A stretch of 9,906 nucleotides of DNA. It comes from UBA11524 sp964547515. GTDB lineage: Bacteria; Bacillota; Clostridia; Christensenellales; Aristaeellaceae. Of the stretch, positions 4,777 to 9,906 are shown one piece after another (within the stretch, counting starts at the first letter, position 1; each line of letters opens with the position of its first letter). Location: NCBI GenBank assembly GCA_964547515.1, contig CAZJOA010000105.1:1-9906 (forward strand), given 5' to 3'. Below the pieces are notes generated by a model. It did not search any database, was not told the DNA's origin, and was given only the letters and a program-made list of their open reading frames with translations. The position numbers and the translations under genes are program-made.

Positions 4777-5816
4777 GTGCTCCTCCTGAAACGACCGTCA
4801 TCAGATTCTTCCATGTCCGCCAGCATCTGCGCCAGAAGACGATTCGCCGCATCGAATTCGCCCCTTGACACACAGGCTGACAGCGAATCATCGTTATACA
4901 CGATCCGCGTGAACCACAGCGCGTGGTAGAGCGTGTAGGCCTCCCATGCGGCGGCGGATTCGGCGTCGCTCAGCGGCCGGACGGACAGGTAGCCCGCCAG
5001 AAACGCCGGGAAGAGCGCCTCCCTTTCGCTGGACGGCACGCCCTCAGGCAGGTCCATCTCGGAGGCCGTCAGCAGACCCTCCATCACCAGGTCGGAGATC
5101 AGCACCTCGTCTCCGGCGTTGTTGTAGTCGAAGACGGTCAGCCCGTCCGCCGTCAGGACGAGGTTGTTGATGGAGATGTCCCCCTGGACGGCAGCCTTGG
5201 GCAGGGTCTCCCACACCGTGCGGAGCTTGGCCAGCTTCTCGTCGTGCAGCGCCCGGATGCGGGCGGACACAGCCTGATCCAGCCTTTCATCCTGCGTCAG
5301 CGCACAGAAGCGGGGGAAGGCATCCACATCGTTCTCATACGCGGCGGAGAAGAGCGTCCCGTGGCCGATCCGGCATGGATGCTCCAGTGCGAGGGTGTGC
5401 ATGCGTGCCATCAGCGCACCGATCTGGTGGGCGATGTCGGGGGTGATGTAACGGAGCTCCTCACCGCACCAGTCCTCGACGGTCACGATGCAGGGCTGAT
5501 CGCGGTAGGTGAACGCATTGCAGCAGCGGCCGTTCGCCCGATACCGTGTGGGGGTGCTGATGCCATGGGCACGCATCGTTTCGGAGAACATGCTCTGCCG
5601 TTCGACCTTGTCCATTTCGGCGGCGGTGTCCACCTCCTCGTGAAGGAGCTTGAGCACGAGCATCCTCCCGTCCGTCAGGGTGACGCGGAAGATCAGCTTG
5701 AACCGGCCGTCCGCCTCAAAGCCGTGGATGAAGGACTTCTGCCCGGTGAACGCTGGTTCAAAGCCGTAGAGGGTCAGCAGGCTGCGGATGACTTCGGTTT
5801 CGACGGTGTTTTCCAT
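4773..5816 (-). CDS. APH/choline kinase-like phosphotransferase
   Basis: The 347-residue protein has the fold pattern of the phosphotransferase enzyme family (APH, PF01636). It has an N-lobe Lys in VLKLLHEE (Lys56), a helix with ERQSMFSE, a C-lobe Brenner motif QGDISINN (Gly212, Asp213, Asn218) and the metal-binding FDYNNAGDE segment with Asp230. The family phosphorylates small molecules such as choline, homoserine, sugars or aminoglycosides; the substrate here is unknown. The usual His before Gly-Asp in HGD is Gln, but the catalytic Asp and Asn are kept, so activity is likely. No resistance role is implied. The ATG at 5816 is chosen over an in-frame start at 5894 because GGAGG is 5-6 nt upstream of it and the longer version crosses the hairpin region. 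It leads a three-gene overlapping set, and no promoter is evident between it and the lipoprotein gene. Confidence 0.85.
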   Translation of the reverse strand: MENTVETEVIRSLLTLYGFEPAFTGQKSFIHGFEADGRFKLIFRVTLTDGRMLVLKLLHEEVDTAAEMDKVERQSMFSETMRAHGISTPTRYRANGRCCNAFTYRDQPCIVTVEDWCGEELRYITPDIAHQIGALMARMHTLALEHPCRIGHGTLFSAAYENDVDAFPRFCALTQDERLDQAVSARIRALHDEKLAKLRTVWETLPKAAVQGDISINNLVLTADGLTVFDYNNAGDEVLISDLVMEGLLTASEMDLPEGVPSSEREALFPAFLAGYLSVRPLSDAESAAAWEAYTLYHALWFTRIVYNDDSLSACVSRGEFDAANRLLAQMLADMEESDDGRFRRST

Positions 5817-5846
5817 TGTACCTCCTATGCGGATGCTTCTGCAAGC

Positions 5847-5882
5847 ACAAAAAGCCGCCCGGGAGCGGCTTGCATCCCGGGC
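5847..5882 (-). terminator. Terminator or attenuator-like hairpins after the lipoprotein gene
   Basis: On the minus strand a 7-bp stem (5865-5871 with 5852-5858, 6-nt loop) runs into a U tract and makes a standard intrinsic terminator. The same RNA can instead pair 5875-5882 with 5857-5864, a perfect 8-bp GC-rich stem that uses up part of the terminator's 3' arm. It lies 9 nt past the lipoprotein stop and about 35 nt before the phosphotransferase start. It could be a plain terminator or a read-through control point. Confidence 0.7.
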
Positions 5883-5890
5883 AGCTGATG

Positions 5891-6712
5891 TCACTTGACG
5901 ATGGCGAGTGTGCTGCGCAGATGGTCATAGACCATCTCCTTGTAGTCGTTCCACTGCGCCTGGGGGGCGGAGAGGTGGAGGGTGTAGAGCTTCTTGTCCA
6001 CACACACGGCATGGACGCGCCCGGCGATCTTTGTGCCGTCCGACAGCGTGCCGGTGTAGTTGGCGTACACGCCGCTCTTGCCCAGCAGGTCGCGGTTGGC
6101 GGTCTTGGAGGGGCTGTAGGTGTCGAAGCCCATCTTCTCGATGGTGTCCAGCATGCCGTTGACGTAGGACTTCAGCTCCGTGGTGGAGTAATCGGCGGAG
6201 AGCTTGGTCGCCTGGAGGGTCAGCGTGGCGGCGTAATCCATGCGGGTGTTGGGGTTCTGGAGGATGAAGCCGTTTTCGTCAGCCTGGATGGTCGTCCAGC
6301 CGGCAGGGCCTTCGAAGGACAGGCCGAGCTTGGTGGCGTCATAGGTGGCGTAGGTCACGGTGAGTCCGGGGACGGGGGTGGGGGTGGGCTTGTCGATGGG
6401 ATCGATGACAACGGGGGTCGCACCGGCGTATTCGCTGCGGACAGTGGGCGCAGTGGTGGGCGCAGCGGTGGACTCGGTGGGCAGTTCCTTGTCCCAGTAT
6501 TCGGAATTATCCAGATAGTCATCCTCCTCGGCCAGGGGATCGTAATCATCGTTCCCCTTTGCGGCCAGATCGCCCAGATTCTGCTGATTCTGCTGATTCC
6601 CGCCGTTCTGCGACGCACCCACGTCGTACCTTTTCTTCTCCGAGCAGCCGCAGAGCAGCGCGGCGCACAGCAGCAGCATCAGGGCAAGCGTCAGCCTTTT
6701 CTTCATGGTCAT
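5891..6712 (-). CDS. Secreted lipoprotein with PsbP/Mog1-like C-terminal domain
   Basis: The 273-residue protein starts MTMKKR, then a hydrophobic stretch and the lipobox LCGC with Cys23 as the lipidation site, so it is a type II signal-peptide lipoprotein held on the outer face of the membrane. Residues 24-75 are Gln, Asn, Asp and Glu-rich and probably disordered. Thr/Ala/Pro-rich linkers follow (TESTAAPTTAPTV near 79-91, KPTPTPVPG near 108-116). The folded part (about 118-273) begins LSFEGPAGWTTIQ and has the mixed alpha/beta look of PsbP/Mog1/DUF1795-type domains; this assignment is inference. Three ATGs lie close together. The one at 6712 is 8 nt from AGGAGG, while the one at 6718 is only 2 nt away. 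It follows yhaM by 55 bp without a clear promoter and is followed by a terminator-like hairpin. Confidence 0.85.
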   Translation of the reverse strand: MTMKKRLTLALMLLLCAALLCGCSEKKRYDVGASQNGGNQQNQQNLGDLAAKGNDDYDPLAEEDDYLDNSEYWDKELPTESTAAPTTAPTVRSEYAGATPVVIDPIDKPTPTPVPGLTVTYATYDATKLGLSFEGPAGWTTIQADENGFILQNPNTRMDYAATLTLQATKLSADYSTTELKSYVNGMLDTIEKMGFDTYSPSKTANRDLLGKSGVYANYTGTLSDGTKIAGRVHAVCVDKKLYTLHLSAPQAQWNDYKEMVYDHLRSTLAIVK

Positions 6713-6767
6713 TGTCATTCCCTCCTGAAAAGTCGGTTCGACGATAGAACGATCATCAAGCGGAAAA

Positions 6768-7718
6768 TCATTCCGCATCGTCATCATAATGAGGATGATA
6801 CAGCCGCCGGTCGAGGCTCCAGATCTTCTCGGAGAACGCACCGGCGGGCGTGCGGGCCATGATGCCCTCCATCTCGTTCATGCGGGCGTCCAGGGTGTCG
6901 ATCCAGTTGAGCACCTCCGCCTCGGGGAACATGGGCGGCTTGGGGCTGCCGTATTCGGGGATGCCGTGGTGGCTGATAATCATGTGCTCCAGCAGCACGA
7001 CGGTCTCGCCGGTGATGCCGACGTTCCTCGCGGCCTCGGCCAGACGCGCCACGCCCATCACCAGATGCCCGACCAGCAAGCCCTCCCGGGTGTAGTCCGT
7101 CACATTGCCGAGGGGATCGCTCTTCATCTCGGTGATCTTCGACAGGTCGTGCAGGATCACGCCTGCCCGCAGCAGATCCCCGTGCAGGAAGGGGTACGCC
7201 TGGATGATGTGCTCGGCGGTGTTGAGCATGGAGCAGGTGTGATGCAGCAGCCCGGTGCGTTCGGCGTGGTGGAGGCGCTGCGCGGCGGGAAACCAGGCCA
7301 GGTCGTCACCGGCCAGGCGGAGCATCTCGCGGGTGATCTTCCGGAGCTCGTCGGATTCGAAGCGGTCGATGGTCTGCTCAATGCGGCTGAGGTACGCATC
7401 GGGGGCTTCGGGTGCACAGGGCACGAGCCGGGACAGGTCGACCCCATCGGCATCCACCGCAGGGCGCATCCGCTCAATGCGGAGCTGCTTGCGCCCATTG
7501 TACTCCTGCACCAGACCGCGCACCTTGATGACGCTGCCCACGGGCGGCGGGGCGACCGTGCCGTCCCACAGCTTGCAGTTGACCTCGCCGGTCTTGTCCG
7601 TCAGGTTCATGTCCAGATACTTGCCGCCGGTCTTGCCTTCGCGCTGATCGGCGCTGCGCACCAGCAGGAAGCCCTCATAGCGCATGCCGGTCTCCAGGCT
7701 GCTGATCGTCATCTCCAT
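6768..7718 (-). CDS. yhaM: 3'-5' exoribonuclease YhaM family
   Basis: The 316-residue product matches YhaM in length (about 314 in Bacillus subtilis) and architecture: an N-terminal OB-fold (about 5-85, with LDMNLTDKTGEVNCKLWDG) and a C-terminal HD domain. HD ligands are visible as His159/His160 in GLLHHTCSM, His190-Asp191 in LHDLSK, GH at 217-218, HHG at 250-252 and Asp in NWIDTLDAR. YhaM is a manganese-dependent exonuclease that degrades or trims RNA and single-stranded DNA from the 3' end. A TTG at 7721 is an alternative start. The ATG at 7718 is preferred as the stronger codon, although the GAGGA site is spaced a little better for TTG (7 nt versus 10). The gene follows dnaB by 28 bp without a terminator, so they are probably one transcript. 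It ends in a weak hairpin (GCGGAA/TTCCGC). Confidence 0.93.
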   Translation of the reverse strand: MEMTISSLETGMRYEGFLLVRSADQREGKTGGKYLDMNLTDKTGEVNCKLWDGTVAPPPVGSVIKVRGLVQEYNGRKQLRIERMRPAVDADGVDLSRLVPCAPEAPDAYLSRIEQTIDRFESDELRKITREMLRLAGDDLAWFPAAQRLHHAERTGLLHHTCSMLNTAEHIIQAYPFLHGDLLRAGVILHDLSKITEMKSDPLGNVTDYTREGLLVGHLVMGVARLAEAARNVGITGETVVLLEHMIISHHGIPEYGSPKPPMFPEAEVLNWIDTLDARMNEMEGIMARTPAGAFSEKIWSLDRRLYHPHYDDDAE

Positions 7719-7746
7719 CAAAAATCAATCCTCGTTTGCGTTTTTA

Positions 7747-9108
7747 TCAGAATGGTGCATCCGCATTGCCGCCGCCCGCCTCGGGGGCGAGGTTGGCATA
7801 GGTGGTATATTCGCTCAGCCAGGCCACCTTGATCGTCCCCAGCGGGCCGTTTCTCTGCTTCTGCACGATGATCTCGCCGACGTTCTTCTCCTCGCAGTCG
7901 GGGTCGTAATACCCTTCGCGGTGGATGAACATGACGACATCGGCGTCCTGCTCGATGGAGCCGGAATCGCGCAGGTCGGTCAGTGCGGGACGCTTGTTTT
8001 CACGGGCGGCATTGGCGCGGGAGAGCTGTGCGCAGGCGATAAGGGGGACCTTCAGTTCCAGGGCGATGGCCTTGAGCTGACGGCTGATCTCCGACACCTC
8101 CAGCTGACGGCTTTCGACCTTGCCGTCGGCGTGCATCAGCCCCAGATAGTCCACCACGATCAGGTCGAGCCCCTTGTCCATCATCAGCCGGCGGCATCGG
8201 GAGCGCAACTGTGTGGGGGTGATGCCGGCGGTATCGTCGATGAAGATGCGGCTGTTGGACATCGGGCCGATGGATCGGGCCAGGCGCATCCAGTCATCGC
8301 CGGTGAGCGTGCCCTGGCGGACGCGCTGCATGTTGACCTTGGCATCGGAGCAAAGCAGACGCAGGGCGATCTGTTCGCGGGGCATTTCCAGGGAGAACAC
8401 GGCGACGGACTTTCCGCCGTAGAGCGCGGCGTACCCGGCCATGTTCATCGCCAGAGAGGTCTTGCCCATGGACGGGCGTGCACCCAGGATGATGAGCTCA
8501 CCGGCGTGGAAGCCGGTCAGCAGCTGATCCAGCGCGCTGAAGCCGGATGGTACGCCGGATACGCGCCCCTTGAGCTTGGCCAGCTCCTCGATGTTGGCGT
8601 AGGTGTTGTAGAGCACTTCCTTGATGGGCTTGAGCGCCTCGCCGGACGCGCGGTTCATGACGATGTCGAAGATGGCCTTCTCCGCATGGCCGAGGGTCTC
8701 CTGCAAGGGGTTCTGCTGGGAGAAGCACTCCTGCGCGATCTCCTGCGAGGCCTTGATGAGCCTGCGCAGGGTCGACTTTTCGGCGACAATGGAGATGTAC
8801 GCCTTGGCATTGGCGGTCGTGGGGACGTACTGCACCAGACGCAGCAGATAGGCCGCGCCGCCCGCCCCCTCAAGCGTACCGCGCCGGGAAAGCTCACTGT
8901 CCACGGTGATGAAGTCGATGGGCTTCTGTTCCCGGTGGAGGGAGAGCATGGCATCGAAGATCTCCCTGTGCTGGGGCTGATAGAAATCCTCCGGCAGCAG
9001 GGTCTCGGCCGCCATCAGCACCGCACCGCCATCCTGGAGCATCGCGCCCAGGACGCTTTGCTCTGCCTCGACGCTGTTAGGCGGCGTCACGCCTTGGTAT
9101 TCGGACAC
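7747..9108 (-). CDS. dnaB: Replicative DNA helicase DnaB
   Basis: The 453-residue protein is a full-length DnaB, the hexameric helicase that unwinds DNA at the replication fork (called DnaC in B. subtilis, 454 aa). The N-terminal domain begins PPNSVEAEQSVLGAML. The RecA-like domain has Walker A GARPSMGKTS (209-218), FSLEMP, Walker B LIVVDYLGLM (316-325), the ACAQLSR segment and the LRDSGSIEQDADVVMFIHR block near 379-397. No intein is present. The GTG at 9108 is chosen because AGGTGG lies 5 nt before it and the conserved N-terminus starts there. A longer reading frame from 9261 passes through the repeats and the run of Ns and is not credible. It is followed closely by yhaM and preceded by rplI, an order common in Firmicutes. 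The promoter is not visible; it may read from rplI or lie in the gap. Confidence 0.97.
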   Translation of the reverse strand: MSEYQGVTPPNSVEAEQSVLGAMLQDGGAVLMAAETLLPEDFYQPQHREIFDAMLSLHREQKPIDFITVDSELSRRGTLEGAGGAAYLLRLVQYVPTTANAKAYISIVAEKSTLRRLIKASQEIAQECFSQQNPLQETLGHAEKAIFDIVMNRASGEALKPIKEVLYNTYANIEELAKLKGRVSGVPSGFSALDQLLTGFHAGELIILGARPSMGKTSLAMNMAGYAALYGGKSVAVFSLEMPREQIALRLLCSDAKVNMQRVRQGTLTGDDWMRLARSIGPMSNSRIFIDDTAGITPTQLRSRCRRLMMDKGLDLIVVDYLGLMHADGKVESRQLEVSEISRQLKAIALELKVPLIACAQLSRANAARENKRPALTDLRDSGSIEQDADVVMFIHREGYYDPDCEEKNVGEIIVQKQRNGPLGTIKVAWLSEYTTYANLAPEAGGGNADAPF

Positions 9109-9125
9109 GTTCGCCACCTTCCTTT

Positions 9126-9204
9126 CCAGGGGCGCTGTTACCAGGGGCGCTGCCCCTGAACCCCGCCACCAGGGGCGCTGCCCCTNNNNNNNNNNACCCC
9201 GCCA
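9126..9204. repeat. Direct repeats with AGGGGC/GCCCCT hairpins
   Basis: The 28-bp unit begins CCAGGGGCGCTG, contains the hairpin AGGGGC-GCT-GCCCCT and ends ACCCCGCCA. A truncated copy is at 9126-9137, a full copy at 9141-9168 and a third at 9169-9185 running into the Ns. The unit's ACCCCGCCA end appears again at 9196-9204. The first copy ends one base beyond the dnaB ribosome binding region. Similar GC-rich intergenic repeats occur in many clostridial genomes and often break assemblies. Confidence 0.75.
9186..9195. other. Assembly gap of 10 Ns
   Basis: Ten undetermined bases sit in the repeat array. A fixed run of 10 usually marks a scaffold gap of unknown true length, so distances between rplI and dnaB and the repeat copy number are unreliable. 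Confidence 0.95.
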
Positions 9205-9224
9205 GAGGGACATTGTCCCTCTGG
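9202..9224. repeat. Perfect 10-bp hairpin next to the gap
   Basis: CCAGAGGGAC and GTCCCTCTGG pair fully around an ATT loop. It continues the repeat array (the CCA is shared with the 28-bp unit end). No U tract directly follows on the minus strand, so it is a hairpin repeat, not a clear rplI terminator. Confidence 0.7.
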
Positions 9225-9232
9225 ACACCCAT

Positions 9233-9311
9233 TTTTTGTGCACTTCGATGAGGCGGGTCATGCATGGATGATCTTTAATGGGGCTTTTTGTGCGCTGCGA
9301 TGGGGCGGGTT
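9233..9311. repeat. Two imperfect 27-bp direct repeats between rplI and dnaB
   Basis: Segments 9233-9259 and 9285-9311 match at 23 of 27 positions; both read TTTTTGTGC, then a CGATG core, then GGCGGGT. They are 52 bp apart. They lie between the rplI stop and the hairpin array and do not look coding. Confidence 0.65.
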
Positions 9312-9322
9312 CGTTGTGAATG

Positions 9323-9775
9323 TTACTTCGCGGGGATCGGCTCGACGTGGACGATCATTTTGGCGCTGATGTCCTTATACACGCGCACCTCGATCTCCAC
9401 ATCGCCCACGGCGCGGATGTTCTCGCACTTGATGTCGCGCTTGTCGATGCTCACGCCATGCTGCCTGTTCAGCTCGGACGCGACCTCGGCGCTGGTGATC
9501 GACCCGTACAGGCGACCCTGCGTGCCGCATTTCACCTGCATGTTGATGCGCTTTCCGCGGAGCTTCGCGGCGACCTCAGTGGCCTGACCGCGGCGATCGG
9601 CCTCGCGATCGGCCTCAGCCTTGCGCATCTTCTCGATGCCCTTCATCGCGCCGGGCGTGGCCTCCACCGCCAGCTTCTGCGGGAAGAGGAAGTTGCGGGC
9701 ATAGCCGTCCGCCGCGTTGACGATGGTATCCTTCTTGCCGACGCCCTTGACGTCCTGGAGCAAAATGACCTTCAT
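9323..9775 (-). CDS. rplI: 50S ribosomal protein bL9
   Basis: The 150-residue product is a full-length bL9 (about 149 in most bacteria), which binds 23S rRNA near the L1 stalk. The N-terminal RNA-binding domain starts MKVILLQDVKGVGKKD and has the signature DGYARNFLFPQKLA (about 23-36). A long charged connecting helix (about 41-75) and a C-terminal domain follow, with RLYGSITSAEVA near 88-99. AGGAGG is 9 nt before the ATG. A near-consensus promoter lies about 45-70 bp upstream, so rplI starts a transcript that probably continues into dnaB. The leader also holds a short open frame whose stop overlaps the rplI start (described as a finding). Confidence 0.97.
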   Translation of the reverse strand: MKVILLQDVKGVGKKDTIVNAADGYARNFLFPQKLAVEATPGAMKGIEKMRKAEADREADRRGQATEVAAKLRGKRINMQVKCGTQGRLYGSITSAEVASELNRQHGVSIDKRDIKCENIRAVGDVEIEVRVYKDISAKMIVHVEPIPAK

Positions 9776-9818
9776 GATCTGTAGCCTCCTGATTCATCAT
9801 ATATGTACTTCATCATAC

Positions 9819-9847
9819 ATTATAGCGCGTATCGTGCGAAATTGCAA
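9819..9847 (-). promoter_or_regulatory. Promoter of rplI (and probably dnaB-yhaM)
   Basis: On the minus strand TTGCAA (9842-9847), a 17-bp spacer and a perfect TATAAT (9819-9824) form a strong SigA-like promoter. The predicted start is near 9812, giving a leader of about 37 nt before the rplI ATG. Confidence 0.88.
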
Positions 9848-9851
9848 GAAC

Positions 9852-9872
9852 AAAACGGCGGACATATCGCCG
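9852..9872 (-). terminator. Weak terminator-like hairpin upstream of rplI
   Basis: On the minus strand CGGCG (9868-9872) and CGCCG (9856-9860) form a 5-bp stem with a 7-nt loop, followed by UUUUGUU. It lies 9 nt past a stop codon at 9881-9883 and could end the gene beyond the window edge. The stem is short. Confidence 0.45.
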
Positions 9873-9880
9873 CGGACGGC

Positions 9881-9904
9881 TTAGGAGGACGCATTCGCCG
9901 TGAT
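9881..9904 (-). CDS. Possible C-terminal end of an upstream gene
   Basis: Only eight codons are visible at the window edge: an open frame ending ITANASS and a TAA stop, with a terminator-like hairpin shortly after. In many Firmicutes the gene before rplI encodes a GdpP/YybT-type DHH phosphodiesterase, but these few residues cannot identify it and the frame itself could be chance. Confidence 0.22.
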   Translation of the reverse strand: MTANASS

Positions 9905-9906
9905 TT

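Noticed and set aside
4773..5816. Aminoglycoside resistance gene
   Set aside because: The product has the general APH fold but no close likeness to a known resistance enzyme, and the chromosomal context is housekeeping.
4923..6862. Long plus-strand frames opposite the phosphotransferase and lipoprotein genes
   Set aside because: Shadow frames with Gly, Val and Arg-biased composition and no promoter or ribosome binding site; the minus-strand genes have clear motifs and starts.
7684..9159. A 491-codon plus-strand open frame antisense to dnaB and yhaM
   Set aside because: It is a high-GC shadow: the minus strand holds full-length DnaB and YhaM with all motifs, and the plus-strand product is His, Gly, Leu and Val-rich with no recognisable domain or good ribosome binding site.
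9126..9224. CRISPR-like array
   Set aside because: The units are directly adjacent, self-complementary and have no unique spacers; no cas genes are nearby.
9109..9261. N-terminal extension of DnaB through the repeat and the Ns
   Set aside because: The extra residues come from hairpin repeats and undetermined bases. Conserved DnaB sequence begins right after the GTG at 9108, which has a ribosome binding site.

Overview
The window looks like a chromosomal segment of a high-GC member of the Firmicutes, probably a gut-type clostridium; GC is about 60% by eye. The pointers are a YhaM-type exoribonuclease, a DUF4867 protein, a C_GCAxxG_C_C protein, the rplI-dnaB gene order, strong SigA-like promoters and AGGAGG ribosome binding sites. 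A run of exactly 10 Ns at 9186-9195 inside a repeat suggests a draft or metagenome assembly. Nothing indicates a phage, plasmid, defence system, CRISPR array, tRNA or rRNA.

Layout. The left end (1-1925) carries asnA (ammonia-dependent asparagine synthetase, with an intrinsic terminator) and a PHP-domain phosphoesterase, both on the minus strand and each with its own promoter. At 1961-2042 two good promoters stand back to back. The plus-strand one drives the only plus-strand genes: a small membrane-anchored protein of unknown function and a DUF4867 protein (2075-3238). These converge on a minus-strand zinc-ribbon gene (3517-3729). The 278-bp convergent gap is packed with hairpins and bounded by two nearly identical 29-30 nt hairpins.

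The rest (3843-9775) is a minus-strand block, read right to left: rplI (ribosomal protein bL9), a repeat-rich spacer with the assembly gap, dnaB (replicative helicase), yhaM (3'-5' exoribonuclease), a secreted lipoprotein, a terminator or attenuator-like hairpin region, a choline-kinase/APH-type phosphotransferase, a C_GCAxxG_C_C redox-type protein and a two-TM PH-like membrane protein. The last three overlap (4 nt and 8 nt) and are probably translationally coupled. rplI has a near-consensus promoter at 9819-9847. No other clear promoter was found before the end of the block, so it may be one long transcript with partial terminators.

Functionally, the right half is housekeeping (translation, replication, RNA turnover) followed by poorly characterised envelope and kinase genes. 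The left half is amino-acid metabolism plus genes of unknown role. No convincing new multi-gene system was found. The most unusual features are non-coding: the composite palindromic element at 3262-3508, the repeat cluster in front of dnaB, and the two mutually exclusive hairpins in front of the phosphotransferase.
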